From contig NC_073746.1 in the NCBI RefSeq assembly GCF_029784135.1, positions 241,360,307-241,424,306 of the forward strand: DNA of 64,000 nt, given 5' to 3'. How positions within the stretch are numbered: the first letter of the stretch is position 1; every line of letters begins with the position of its first letter. Origin of the DNA: Toxorhynchites rutilus septentrionalis (taxonomy: Eukaryota; Arthropoda; Insecta; Diptera; Culicidae). Under the pieces are notes generated by a model. That model was not told the DNA's origin. It saw nothing but the letters and a program-made list of their open reading frames with translations, and did not search any database. Shown here piece after piece: positions 1 through 10,959 of the stretch. A program made the translations under genes and the position numbers.

Positions 1-600
1 GCGTCAATTACTGTGGGGATGTACTGTAACCATTGGCTCATAGGCTCATTGAAGTAGATGTTGACATGAATTCCTGGTGAAATGTTGTTTTTTTGAACTG
101 ATGCCAAAATCAAGAATCGGTTTCGATTAGATGACAGACGTATATCACGATTGGCTTTTGTTGGCGATCTAACGTACAAATCTACATGGTTTTAAATTTT
201 GCAATGTGAGTTTATAGAAGGTTTGTAGTTGTTTCTATAAATTACAACATTATAATCATAAAAGGTTATTTGATTGCGATGAGTTTGGAAGAAATTTAAT
301 TCTGCGCAATTTCATATATAACATGTTGTTTTCTTACCTCTTTCATTTGTGAAAACTGTATAAATGTGGGCGACGGTTGAATCAAAAAAGGAAATGCGAA
401 ATCACAATCATAAACAAGTTGAAAAATGCAAAGCCCGGAAGTAAAATATACGTGATTTATTTTTGAGATGAATGCCTTGAAGAATTATTTGGGCTTTAAA
501 AATTTTTATGACAAAAGAGAGAAACAAAAAAAAATGCTTTTGATGTTTCATTATAAATATGAAAATAGTATTCCCTGTTTAAAGAAAAGACGACACTCAT
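1..600. other. AT-rich stretch with no recognised feature
   Basis: No open frame on either strand resembles a family I know, and I see no inverted or tandem repeat of note. The base composition is like the other intergenic parts of the window. Confidence 0.5.
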
Positions 601-604
601 AGAC

Positions 605-1287
605 GGCATAGTGGTCACCCTAAGGAATATGCCCATTTCCAGCGCCCATATACCGATTCAATTCCCGTTTCTCGAAGAATATTATAGTTCAACTCATTGG
701 TCTTCAAGATAGCAAACGACTTTTACTATAAACATTCAAAATAGTACACTTTTCATCATTAGAAAAAAGGTGAAAAATTGAACTTTATTTTTGATTGGAG
801 GCAAAGTGGTCACCCGCACATATCAAGCTAAATGGGATAGATTTATGCGTTTTTTCGTCCAAATTTGTTCAAATCATATTTGATATAGTAGATATATGTA
901 TGAAATAAGCTTGGCCTATTCACCTAGAACCTCAATTTAAATTTTCTCTTGCATACAAAAAAGGAGTAAGAAACACATAAGATTGAACAATATATCTGTT
1001 CACCTCTCCTAGAATATGTGAACATTCGTCCAGATTGAATAAACTAAATTTCACGAGAAATTCCTTAGATACCATTCGCACTGGACTACGGCCGAATGGC
1101 TATCGAGAGAGTAATTTCTGTTTTTATTTGTATTTTGACATGCGACAGCTCTACTGAAGTACAGAGTGACTCGAAAGTCATTAAATTGTTCAAACATAAG
1201 GTGACTATCAATACGGCATCTATAGTCAATAGTTATACTACCAAACAAGCTGGTGACCACTTTGCCCCCCATAACCACTTTGCCGCC
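605..1287. mobile_element. Candidate TIR element with doubled terminal motif
   Basis: The motif GCAWAGTGGTYACC occurs four times. It is direct at about 607-620 and 801-814, and inverted at about 1252-1266 and 1273-1287. Two copies facing two inverted copies is what a non-autonomous DNA element with repeated termini looks like. No transposase is encoded and no target-site duplication was identified, so the outer limits are uncertain. Confidence 0.4.
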
Positions 1288-1488
1288 ACTACCCCTATCA
1301 GCTTTTCACATCTATGGGACATGCACGTGCAGAGCGGCGGATGGTTTTCGTCTAATAAAAAAAATTGGAAAGGCACCCACGATTTGGCTGAGATATGGGC
1401 GATATTTGTAGAATCAAACGTGGATTGCTTCGATTGAAAATGTTTTGAGGTTCTATTGAAAATTGTGTATTCTCTCCATCGTAAGAAC

Positions 1489-1815
1489 TGGCCAATTTTT
1501 GGGCGCATTAATCAGAAGTCCGATGTTTTCAGCTTCCCCGTTTAGTCTAGTGTATGTATCCTGCACCATCGCAAGGTTATTTGCTAGAATATCTAAGTCA
1601 TCAGCGAGGTCTGAGAGTTTAACCATCCTTGAGAAAATCGCTCATTTTGATGTCCGCTCTCCGTACCACACCCTTGAGATTAATGTTTAACAGCAAGCAT
1701 GGAAGTTTATCACATTGTCTCAATACTCGACGTGATTCGAAGGGACTCGAGAGTATTTCCGAAAATATTTTTTCCGCTATATTTGGATGTGCTACTACAT
1801 CTTTAGTAAGTACAT
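1489..1815 (-). pseudogene. Non-LTR retrotransposon RT fragment (broken)
   Basis: Read on the minus strand, the first part carries the RT block with LRQCDKLPCLLLNI followed by VVRRA, close to the LRQGD-x-LxCLLFNI block of non-LTR reverse transcriptases. A stop and a frame change follow. The next frame then gives ADDLDIL, the RT active-site box, and IGLLINAPKN, which matches the IGL-x-IN motif that comes after it. The pieces are in the right order for an RT palm domain but in different frames, so this is a dead fragment. The 5' and 3' parts of the element are missing. It ends against the dispersed repeat that begins near 1811. The clade was not determined. Confidence 0.6.
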
Positions 1816-2050
1816 CCAAATCAGAAAACAGGCAACGTTTTTATGAAATAATGTTAACGTTAATAACTACTTTAGCTGCGACAGGATTTTGATATTTTTG
1901 TAGTAATCGAATAGGAATAGGATAGGATTTTCCAAGATTCGTTTGACAAAATATATTACAGTCCCCTAGTCTGTAAATAGTTTGAATTGATAAAAGTTGG
2001 AAGCATTCTGTTTTCCTCATACATTCGTTCTGCCAATTTGTGTGCTTATT
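1811..2050 (+). repeat. Dispersed repeat, copy of 42800-43030
   Basis: This matches 42800-43030 over its whole length. Shared landmarks are the AATCAGAAAACAGG start, a TTTTTATGAAATAA block, GTTAACGTTAATAA and a TTCTGCC-x-ATTTGTGTGCT end. Partial copies lie at 16585-16700 and, inverted, at 58515-58612. It has no coding capacity and is probably a non-autonomous DNA transposon. This copy lacks the GACGTAGAACTACGTC head seen at 42768. Confidence 0.65.
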
Positions 2051-2249
2051 TCAGTTATCTCAGTTTCGCTCCCACGAGCAGTCAGCAACATCAAATCGCG
2101 ATGCAATTTTGTTCGCAACACTAAATCTATGGTGAAACTCGATGGAATGATACAAATTGTCGGTTTTCATGCCGTCTGATGGAGAGCGCTTATGCATTTT
2201 GGCATCACACGCCCACACTGTTGTGGGTCTTTATGCGTTTTTTTTTTTC

Positions 2250-3104
2250 CAAATTATATATTTTTATCAAGGATCATATGGCGTTAGCCTGACGGGGCCG
2301 GAGTTCAATATTTTGACAGTTTTTCTTATTATCTATGTTAGTAATATGTAACCGATTACTCGCGGTCGGCTCGAGGTTAGTATTACAAGTGTTCTCGTAA
2401 TTGGGATGTTGCTGTCTCCAATGCTCTGTACGTGTGCCCGACACGGGATACTTCCTATTGGGATGCAGCTGACCATTAATCAGCAACGCCCCCCTAGTAT
2501 GTACCCCATATCTAGCGTGGTGCGTCTTCTCGACTCGAGGAATCCAGGATAGAATGGTCACTAGCCGGCGCAATCATCAGCTCGTGTAGAGTTGTCCTGA
2601 GCGGTACAACCTTTGGCTCTTGTTGAATCATCAGTGGACTGCACAACCTTTGGCCCGTGTATCAGTAAAGAGTGTGTGTATGTTGCCGCGACTAAGTAAA
2701 AGTTTATAGATCGGATAGGAGGGATATGAAACAGGGACACAACGAAGGAAACATCATTAAACGTTGACATCGGCGTTTCTGAGGAACAGGTATAGATGAA
2801 GCAGAAGATCAGGATCACGGCTACCTAAGATATCCCGGACGGGGATATCCGATTGTCTGCCTTGTGCTCTCAGTGCTCTAGAGAGCTGAGAGCGAGCAGC
2901 ATGGAACCGGATACACGACCAGACAACATGCTCGATGTCGTGGTAGCCATCGCCACAATCACAAAGATTGTTTGCTGCGAGCCCAATGCGATAGAGATGC
3001 GCGTTTAGGTTGTAGTCTTTATGCGTTGTCAAGTATAGATTGAAATGGTTATCATGAAGCGAGTCAATGACGACTAACGAGTCATTTGTAAAATTTCCAT
3101 GCAT
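2250..3104 (-). mobile_element. 5'-truncated non-LTR retrotransposon: ORF2 C-terminus plus 3' UTR
   Basis: The minus-strand open frame 3104-2757 (115 codons) is the end of a non-LTR ORF2 from the Jockey superfamily. It shows LYLTTHKDYNLNAHLYRIG and then CDCGDGYHDIEHVVWSC, the cysteine/histidine motif that follows the RT/RNase H region in this group. Below the stop, 2756 to about 2276 is the 3' UTR, followed by an AT-rich tail to about 2250. The same 3' UTR recurs at 60934-61402 at roughly 95% identity by eye. Everything upstream of about residue 115 from the C-terminus is missing, which is a typical 5' truncation. The I/R1/Loner-like assignment is tentative. Confidence 0.8.
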
Positions 3105-3377
3105 TCTAAATTAATACCTGAAGTGATGAAAAGCGAATTAAATTTTCTTTTTGCCTGGAGAGAGCTTGTGCGAATTTAAAAGTGTGTTTGGTCTCATTAT
3201 TGTTTTTTTTTATCGATCATTCAATTTTCGTGAAGCATTGCTTCTGGGTTAAAAGTGACATTGAAGTGAAGCGCTCTTCAAGCCTGTTCCGAAGGTGTTT
3301 TCGGGCGGCGTGAACTTTGATCATCAGTGGAAACATGACGAAGAAGTTTTGATTTACTAAAGAATTCATTCTTAAAT

Positions 3378-3450
3378 TTTTGTTCTCGCCGACAATACTT
3401 TCGCAGTTCTACGTCAACATTGTGGTTGTGTCTTGGACACCACCTTTCTA
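3378..3450 (+). repeat. Dispersed repeat with TTCTACGT core, copy 1
   Basis: This starts with TTCTCGCCGACAA, continues through GTTCTACGTCAACA and ends with a GTCTTGGACACCACC block. Related copies lie at 17076-17150, 22630-22695 and 44992-45050. They probably derive from a Tc1/mariner-like element, since mariner remnants lie beside the 22.6-kb copy. Confidence 0.55.
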
Positions 3451-3469
3451 TTTTTCATTTATACTTATT

Positions 3470-3690
3470 TCAAATTTCTATGCGCAACGAAATGACTTAG
3501 TAGATTACTGAATGGCATGCTCGAGAATATGTGTGTACTAGTGAAAATTGGAAAAAAATCCATGATGAAGAATCTCTTGACTTGAACGGAAATCGAACTC
3601 GAAGCTCGGGTATGTATCTCGCTTTTCAGCTTCCAAGAAAAAATATAAAAAAAATCTCGCGCTCTTAGTTCCGTAACCATGTAAACTATG
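3470..3690 (-). repeat. Diverged tRNA-headed SINE copy
   Basis: The minus strand carries a B-box-like GAGTTCGATTTCCGTTC, a GATTTTTTTCCAA segment, ATTCTCGAGCATGCCA and GCATAGAAATTT in the same order as the SINE at 17934-18203. Identity is clearly lower than for the other copies, so this is an old insertion. The tRNA head (A box) is poorly preserved. Confidence 0.5.
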
Positions 3691-3779
3691 AAAAACAAAT
3701 ACAGTCAATAATGAAGAAAATAAAATTCATTTTTTTTCGCTAGTGTAATATTTTTTCAAAAAATACTCGCAGGCTTTAA

Positions 3780-3990
3780 TTTGGCATATCGATCATCTGA
3801 ATTCAAAAGTTATGAATTTTCGAAACAATTCATTTGGAAATGAGCACCCTAAAATAGAAATGGGCACCATAATGAAAAAAAAATATGGGTCCAATATTAT
3901 ACGAAGAGGAACAAACCTACAATTTTCATGAAAATCTACCAAGTCAGAAGCCTCGAAAGTTGTGAGATTCTTATGCATTAACATTGTAGT
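3780..3990. repeat. Dispersed repeat shared with 37.3 and 38.0 kb
   Basis: The segment at about 3841-3900 (CACCCTAAAATAGAAATGGG, then CACCATAATGAAAAAA) is present inverted at 37297-37352. The neighbouring phrase about cell 3785-3815 (GATCATCTGAATTCAAAAG) has relatives at 38015-38060 (inverted) and 41084-41130. It is non-coding and of unknown family. Confidence 0.5.
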
Positions 3991-5390
3991 CCAGAATTGG
4001 TATTAATTGATCGTGTTACATAACCTGTTCCTGCTTTGAGGATTCCGGCACGGTATACAAGCGAGCGAGTTGAGTCGAAAACTCAATCCATCATAGAATC
4101 CATCATCCGTCATGTACCCTATGTGCGAGTGTTTGAACAATATGTCCTACAAAACATAGAAAGGTACGGATAGAAGGTAGTTTGAAGCAACTATATTTTG
4201 ATATGGAACTTCAACAGTTATATTAACATAATAACTTCATCGGACATACATTGAAATTTGGCTGTTCGAAGTGGCGTGAACATGTCGTGTAATTGCCAAA
4301 GGGTTTACTTGTGGATCATTGTTTCGCTAAATGCACTAGTAGGTGAATTTATAATTTTTAGGCAATACAAGCAGCGCTTATTGTATACAGTCGATTTTAA
4401 TAGACTCCATTAAGAGATGGGTCTATGTCTGAATTGTTTCGAAAAAAACTTTATTTAAGTAATTTGTTTATGGAGCAAAAAATGGTTGAACATCGTTGCC
4501 TTACATGGATATGTTTCGGGAGGAAACATTAAACATCTTCGTACGCAAATCGATGTTGATATTTCACCTGATAATGGATTAAAGTTTAATTCAATATTTA
4601 ACATTGATACTGGGACTTTCTTTGTTGTTATCTACAATTAGCTCTCAATTTCATTCCACAATATGTAATGTGCAATCCTGAAAGAAACGTCATCATCAGG
4701 GACAGGAAAAATAGCACATATCTGATACTTAGCACCGTTAGGAATTGATCAAACATCATAGTGGCGAAAACGGCCATTCCTTCATTCATACTCCGCCGTA
4801 CTTCTACTTTTTCTATGATTGCGTGCCTCAAGGAAGTAAATTTTTTTTCGAGCGCCTCACAGTGGCGCTTCGTTTACAAACTGGACCCAACGTTGGTCGA
4901 CGATAACATTAATAGCATATTTCGACAAAATTCGCGATGAAAGGTAATGATTCTATTAATCAAATCCGGAACCGGGCGGGTGCAGATGGTACTCGGCTAG
5001 GCGTGCTCCTTCGGGTGGAATATCTAGTCAAACAAATAAAAAACCTGAATGTATGTGGAAGTTTTCACAGCAGTAAATCGTGGCTGGTTTGCGTGACCGA
5101 GCTCTGTCACGACTCGTGAAGTTGTCTATATTTCTTCGCTTGCACAGTACCGCTTCATTTCCACAGTAAAAGGAAATTTGTTAGGAGTTGAACTTGTGTA
5201 TTGTAACACATTCTTTGTAGCGCCTCTAGTGAATTTCTCGCAATCGTGTTCTTCCGCAGAGTCCTGGAATCTATCGGTAAAAGAGCACCTCTCAATCGCT
5301 CTGCTCAATTTTTATGCTGTGAATTGTTTTATTGCCCCATTTTGTTCGGTGGATTCGCGAAAGATAGAGTTATAGTTCCACTGCTAGGGG
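3991..5390. other. Intergenic sequence with nothing recognised
   Basis: Short open frames here, such as the minus-strand frame at 4628-4831, resemble no family I know and have no supporting splice or start context. I see no repeat shared with the rest of the window. The last part is the upstream region of the dynein light chain gene. Confidence 0.45.
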
Positions 5391-5394
5391 CTGT

Positions 5395-5420
5395 TATTAG
5401 TCACACTTCAGCTGGCAACC
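5395..5420 (+). promoter_or_regulatory. Candidate core promoter of the dynein light chain gene
   Basis: TAGTCACACTTCAG at about 5396-5410 is one mismatch from the insect housekeeping promoter Motif 1 (GGTCACACT). It lies about 70-80 bp upstream of the ATG at 5480, and its TTCAG could serve as an initiator. A Tctex-type light chain is a housekeeping gene, for which this promoter class is expected. This is inferred from sequence alone. Confidence 0.3.
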
Positions 5421-5479
5421 GTGGCGGACTCCGTGTGCTATAAACATTATTTTTAGTCGCGTGGATTGTTAATATCGTT

Positions 5480-5874
5480 ATGTTAATTCTTCATCAGCAT
5501 CAATTCGTCGTGGATGATGTGAGCAAGATTATCAAGGAAGCGATTGAGACTACAATCGGGGGCAATGCGTATCAGCACGATAAGGTGAACAACTGGACTG
5601 GGTCGGTAGTGGAGACTTGTCTCAGCGTTTTAACTAAACTGCAGAAACCCTACAAGTACATTGGTGAGTATGTTTGTCTCGTGCTTTCTGAGAGAATTTT
5701 TTTAATTTTGTCTATATCCTTACAGTCACCTGCATGATTATGCAGAAGAATGGCGCTGGATTGCATACTGCAAGTTCTTGCTTTTGGAACAATGAAACGG
5801 ATGGTTCATGCACTGTGCGCTGGGAGAATAAAACGATGTACTGTATTGTGTCGGTATTTGGATTATCTATCTAA
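5480..5874 (+). CDS. Dlc90F: Tctex-type cytoplasmic dynein light chain (DYNLT1 / Dlc90F orthologue)
   Basis: Light chain of the cytoplasmic dynein motor. The family binds dynein intermediate chain and cargo as a dimer, in the cytosol on microtubules. Exon 1 is 5480-5663, the intron 5664-5725 (GTGAGT...TTACAG, 62 bp, phase 1) and exon 2 5726-5874. The spliced product is about 110 residues, close to the family's 111-113. Family-defining blocks are intact: [58 protein letters not shown] and [18 protein letters not shown] at the C-terminus. No internal stop or frameshift is seen. The first residues (MLILHQHQ) are not what fly or human proteins have. An alternative is that ATCAG at 5492-5496 is a splice acceptor and the true start lies in an unseen upstream exon. 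It is flanked by ordinary AT-rich sequence and is the only secure gene in the window. Confidence 0.93.
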
Positions 5875-5899
5875 GTTAGTTAATTATGAAGTTATTGAC

Positions 5900-7020
5900 T
5901 ATGTTAAGGGCATGTATCCCAGCTCCCGTTTATTCTGGCGCCAGTGGAACTAGCTGTTACTAATATATTTACCCTTTTTAAATATGTCATTATTTTTATT
6001 CCAAAAGGTAATGAGTTTGTTTCGTAAATGATTTTGTACAATTATAGAAATTTTACCCGTGCTTTGTTGGGCTTTGTTTGGGTGGAACAGAATCAAGTTG
6101 TTGTTTGGACAATAACACGATTTGGAGCGCAGCTTATGCATTGAATTAGCTTTTCGCATTTACTATTATTCATCAAAGTCTAATAATGCGTTATGCTACA
6201 GTTACAATAACATGTCATTGTGACTTTCTTTTGAATATGTTTATATCGAAGTAATGTGAATGTTTCATATTAAAAACTCTGCTATAAAAAAATCTAAATG
6301 ATTGTTGTAGAATTAGCCAACCAAATGTGTAGAGCTTGGAAATGATTTTTTTAGAAAAGAATTAGTATGAGAGAACGACAAGTATAACTGGTATGTGCGC
6401 GCAAACAAAATGAGCAAATATTCGATGCTTTTGCTCTGCAAGTTCCCAAGAAGATTGCGGCTAGGGTCAACGAACGAACTGATATCATGATAAATTATAT
6501 AAACTTTAGGATTTATTAATTAATTAACAAAACGTAATGGTTATTAACTCTATCGATATCCGAAATGGTCCTTAGCTAGACAGTGTAAGTCGAACGACAT
6601 TTGAGTCATTTTATTGGCAAACAAATTCTATGTCAGCTTATTGGAAGCACCATTCTGGTAAGTTTCCTAAGAACGTTATTATGAGTTAATCTCAGTTTGA
6701 GAGTTTGTGATCTTCACTACAGAAATGGCGCTGAACAAATTGGGACAATTTATTTTACGTATCCCAAATTTATCATGTTACGACAAACATACATCAGATG
6801 GTCTATACGACGCTGTCTCTTTCGAAACGATACTCTTATTCTTTCCGTGTATCCCTACATAATCGTTGGTAAAGAATGCATTGCAATGTGAAACGATCGT
6901 TTTTTTCATATTATAGAGGATCTAAACCAGAAAGAAGAATCGAAAAGCAAACTTTGGTAATTTTTCATGCCTTTGGAAATCATCCATATGGTAATGTTGT
7001 GACATTGGAGTGTTGACGGT
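5900..7020. other. Downstream flank of the dynein gene, nothing recognised
   Basis: No canonical AATAAA is obvious in the first 200 bp after the stop; a poly(A) signal variant could be used. Open frames at 5950-6159 (-) and 6697-6891 (+) have no recognisable motif. No repeats shared with the window were seen. Confidence 0.4.
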
Positions 7021-7024
7021 AAAC

Positions 7025-7800
7025 TACTTCATTTCATCAAGAGCTTCGCCACACGCCGAACCTTTGAGGTCAAAATTGGGAACATCAGCTCTCGAGTTTT
7101 CCACAAGTAGACAGGAGTACCTGAAGGTTCCGTTGTAGCCGTCATCTTCTTTCTCGTCGCCATGAATAGCCTGTTCCAGGTCTTGCCTAGGGGTGTCTTC
7201 GTGTTCGTCTATGCGGACGACATTCTTCTGATAGCAGTGGGTGATACCCACAGGATTCCACGTATTAGGACACAGACAGCTACTAACGCCATGGACCGAT
7301 GGGCGGCCGAGAGAGGATTCAAACTCTCAGCGCAGAAAAGCGGACATATGGTGATATGTGGGCACAGACATCAGAGTCCCACTTCCAGGATCCAACTATA
7401 AAAAGTATACATTCCTCGTCGAAAAACATTAAAGATCCTCGCAGTGTTGGTCGACCACGACCTCCGCCATTTCGAGGAAGTTAAGAATAGCTGTGCCACC
7501 CGATTGAACATCCTGAAAATTATTTCCGAACAGGAAGATTCAGTTACGGGTAGCCAAAGCTATCATGAGCAGCCGCCTCACCTATGGCCTCGAGCTGACG
7601 TGTTTGGCCGGAGACAAGTTCCCAAAAACTCTGGCACCGATTTATAACAAAGCACTACGGACTGTCTCCGACCTTTTGCCATTAACACCAGCTGCCTCTG
7701 TCTGCGTCGATCTAATCAACGATTTGCTATCGTATTAAGAACTGCCAGTTCTTTGTCGAAAACACGCGGTAGGGGGGAAACCCACCTGACCGCCCCCAGC
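7025..7800 (+). pseudogene. Non-LTR (Jockey superfamily) RT and downstream domain, decayed
   Basis: On the plus strand the order of RT blocks is preserved. FIKSFATRRTFEVKIG comes first, then (after an in-frame stop) TGVPEGSVVAV, then GVFVFVYADDILLIAVG with the YADD active site, then AMDRWAAERGFKLSAQKSG. Frame changes follow. Around 7567-7735 another frame reads LTYGLELTC, then LAPIYNKALRTVSDLLPLTP, the thumb-side region found after the RT in R1/Jockey-like elements. At least one stop and two frameshifts make it non-functional. Upstream RT blocks and the endonuclease are absent. Confidence 0.75.
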
Positions 7801-7920
7801 AACACGTTTCTGCATTCCAAGCTTCCCTCGGTGGAAGAACAATCCTGGAAGGAAGAACAATTATGTCACGCGATTCCTCAAGACGAATGCCGTGATAAAT
7901 TCTATTTGAATAAACGCAAT

Positions 7921-7985
7921 TGAACAACCTGATTCTGCATGGCGTATGAGGTGAGATGACAATTGTCACATCACCATCACGGAAC
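7921..7985. repeat. Element end, inverted relative to 11385-11445
   Basis: The reverse complement of this stretch shares TGACAATTGTCATCTC and then CTCA-x-ACGCC with 11388-11421, about 3.4 kb away and in opposite orientation. The two may be ends of the same element family, possibly LTR edges. No coding region between them supports a single element. Confidence 0.35.
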
Positions 7986-8269
7986 TCTCACCGATCCCGC
8001 TGTTGATCTACATCGACGATTGTCACATGAACTGAAATTTCAACGTTACAGTCAGTCACGTTACAGAAGTGAAACACTGAATGTCGTTTTTGACCTAGAT
8101 GAAAGCACATCCTGCGCTGACAAAGGGATTAAAGTTCTGTAAAGCTTCGTACACAACGAAGGAGCTTTATGCGGATATTTTAGTCATTCTGGACACCGGC
8201 TCGGTGTTAGTCTCGGTGTTCCGAAGCGGTCGGTTTTTGTTAGTGAATCTGTTATCTCTCGATTGGGCG

Positions 8270-8434
8270 TTTCTTTTTTTTCTGTACTAAGGTTACTTTC
8301 CACATTTCAGCTGGTTAGACACACTCGGAACACGGCTTTACTTTCATTCCGAAGGAAGAATGTCGGGGGTGAGAATTGTACTCGTGACCCTTAGCGTGAG
8401 AGGTACAGATGCTAACCACTGTGCCAGATCGCCT
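8270..8434 (-). mobile_element. Feilai-like tRNA-derived SINE
   Basis: On the minus strand this begins GGCGATCTGGCACAGTGG (A-box region) and has CACGAGTACAATTCTC (B-box region), CCCCGACATTCTTCC and an A-rich tail at the left end. It is the same family as 30384-30545, where the insertion is bounded by a target-site duplication. The resemblance to the Aedes SINE Feilai is from memory. No clear duplication was found for this copy. Confidence 0.65.
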
Positions 8435-8774
8435 CAGATCGGGCTCCGGCCACTGCGGCAAGTGTTTTGATTGCATGAAATCAATTCAATGTATGCAAAG
8501 AAAATGGATCGCCAAATGTGTAGATAAGAGCGAAACCCGTGGAAGGTACCACTACAAAGTTGAGATTGGATAACAGTCAAATGTGTCAGGCCTACTTGTA
8601 GGACCCGGAAAGTTCACTGGATCCAGTGACAACTGATTCGAAGACTACTGAATATAAAAACATTAAAAAAATCATTTTTTTTGGAATCCTCATTCAAATA
8701 TTCATTTACCGAACTTTCTGACTGAGGTTCCGAAATCCTATCAAGCCCAGATGTTTTGTAAAACTCCCGGTCGC

Positions 8775-9171
8775 CCATGTATGATCACCACAAAGAAACC
8801 ATCCACTTCGAAGCGAGCGTATGTTCCACCCTCTGATGTTAGGCATGATAGAATGGATCATTTTCCAGATACTTCGGAAAGAGGATTTGCAAAAACCCGA
8901 GATGCACATCGGAAACGCAAGCCATATACCTTCAATGCGACATCAATTTACACCTTTACTCCAAACCAGAATTGAACGAGCAGTTCAGAAGAAAAATGAT
9001 TTTTTTTACCAGATGCCCAATCCCGCCTTAAGGCGGGCTACTGATTTTGTGGTATAGATAAAAAATCCGTTATTTAAAAAAAATGTCGTTATGTTTTTGG
9101 ATTTTCTCATCAAAAATATGACCTACCATAGTTTTTTCACGCAAATAAAAAAAAGGGTTCCAGAGGGTTAA
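8775..9171 (+). pseudogene. piggyBac-like transposase C-terminus and element end
   Basis: The plus strand encodes PPSDVRHDRMDHFPD in one frame and then, after a frame change, RICKNPRCTSETQAIYLQCD followed by INLHLYSKPELN. The order R-x-D-x-x-x-HFP followed by a cysteine-rich C-x4-C...C-D-INL tail is the C-terminal pattern of piggyBac transposases. About 180 bp downstream GAGGGTTAA (9164-9171) matches a piggyBac terminus next to its TTAA target. The rest of the transposase is missing. The assignment rests on motif order only. Confidence 0.5.
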
Positions 9172-9196
9172 ACATGTATTTCATGTAACGGACTCA

Positions 9197-9409
9197 GGTC
9201 GGACTCGATTATATATAATCGCAATTTCACTTTCAACGTTAATTTTCGAATCCAATATATAATCGAATCACAAAAAAGCTATTTTTCTACTAATGTTTGA
9301 CATTCATACATTAATGAAAAAATTGTTTTCTTGAGATTCGATTATGTATAGGATTTGAAAATAATTGTTGCAAAAAAAGGGTCGGCTATATATAATCGAG
9401 TCCGACCTG
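9197..9409. mobile_element. MITE with long inverted repeat (AGGTCGGACTCG ends)
   Basis: The termini AGGTCGGACTCGATTATATA and its reverse complement (ending at 9409) are near-perfect over at least 22 bp. A second inner inverted pair (AATCCAATATATAATCGAAT at about 9250 against its partner at about 9336-9358) shows the element is a long fold-back of about 213 bp with no coding capacity. It sits exactly between the piggyBac end and the start of the LINE remnant. No target-site duplication was certain. Confidence 0.75.
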
Positions 9410-10682
9410 CATTTTGTAGATAACAACAATTTGCTAATACCAGAACAGTCGGGATATCGAGAGGGACACTCTTGTGAAACCGCTCTGAATCTGGTGTTCG
9501 CAAAATGGAAAGAGAATATCGAGACGAAAGAGACTATATTTGCGGTATTTCTGGATCTTGAACGCGCTTTTGAAACAATTTCTAGGCCCTTATTGTTACA
9601 AACATTGGAGCGCAATGGAATTGTAGGAATGTCGTACAAATGGTTCGAAAGCTATTTGTGCGACAGGACTCAAAAGACTCGTTTTAATGATTCTTTTTCC
9701 GATCCCATCGGCAACTCACTCGGGGTGCCGCAGGGAAGTCTCTGAGGGCCCATTTTGTTTATTTTATATATAAATGATCTGCGACGGGTTTTACGATATT
9801 GTGACATTAATTTGTTCGCTGATGATACTGTCCTCAAGCTGAGTGGCTTAAATTCAAACAATTGAAATTGAATGTTGGCAGAACAAAATACATGCTAATT
9901 TCTTCAGTAAACTCCAGTATTGACGTAAATTTTGAAATAGATGGTGAGCCATTACAACGCGTGAATGAAATCAAATACCTAGGAGTTATCATTGATGACA
10001 ATTTAACATTCAAGTTTCACATTAATAATGTCATCAAGAAGATTTCCAAGAAGTACGGCGTTTTGCGTCGTATAAAAAAGGACCGACGGTGAACAGTAAA
10101 ATTAAATTGTATAAATCATTGATCTCACCGCACATAGACTTTTGCTCGTCGATCCTATTCCTTGCGAATAATACACAATTAACGAGATTGCAGCGTTTAC
10201 AAAATAAAATTTTGCGTTTGATTTTAAGATGTAATAGATACACATCCTCTAATTTTATGTTAGACGCGCTATAGAGACTATCTGTGAAGCAAAGAATTTA
10301 TTACTTGACAATGGTGTTCATCTTTAAAATTTTAAAAGGTATGCTGCCTCGATATTTGTGTGATCGAATTGAAAGAGGAAGTGATGTTCATAGATACAAT
10401 ACTAGAAACGCGGATGATGCAAGAACACCTAAGTTTATATTCAGTAGGTCGCAGAACTCGTTGCTATACAAAGGAAAACATTTTTTCAATTCGATGCCCA
10501 GGGAAATAAAACGAGCGACAACAATGGCAGAGTTTAAGCGAATGTGTATTGCCCACGTTAAATCTGTTTTGTAAACAGGGATTCGAAATTTTTTTGTAAA
10601 TTTATTTATGTTTAATAATTATTGAAATTAAAAAAAAATTACAGGTATCTCAAACTCCATGTTCGTACTGATGATGATGATG
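9405..10682 (+). mobile_element. CR1/L2-type LINE: RT, 3' domain and (TGA)n tail, broken
   Basis: Plus-strand RT blocks are in order: LIPEQSGYREGHSCETALN, FAVFLDLERAFETI, LGVPQGSL, GPILFILYINDL, FADDTVLKL. The next block (KLNVGRTKYMLIS, VNEIKYLGVIIDDNLTF) follows with about 30-40 codons missing between them, so an internal deletion with a frame change lies at about 9838-9850. Further stops are at 9743-9745, about 10090 and about 10272. The last open frame, 10284-10574, is the conserved C-terminal domain (HFFNSMPREIKRA). The 3' UTR ends in TGATGATGATGATG at 10669-10682, the tail type of L2/CR1-like elements. The element is 5'-truncated at about 9405 and dead. Confidence 0.85.
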
Positions 10683-10959
10683 TTTTTTTCATTGTATTTT
10701 AGATTATTAAAAAAAAGAAAAACGAGCGTTGTCTACGAAAGTTTGAGCTTCGCGCGCGTTTGGTGGGCCTGGACTAATGTTAATAATGAACACTGTCAGA
10801 AAACTGACACACAATGAAAATTTATGTAGGGTCTGAAGTGGAAACTGGAATAGGGATAGCTCATTCAGAATTGGTTGATTAAGTGATGATTATCTTTCAT
10901 CAGATGGTTGTGTCGATTATTTCTGATTGTAGCAGATCTCTTTTATGTTCTAAGTTGAA

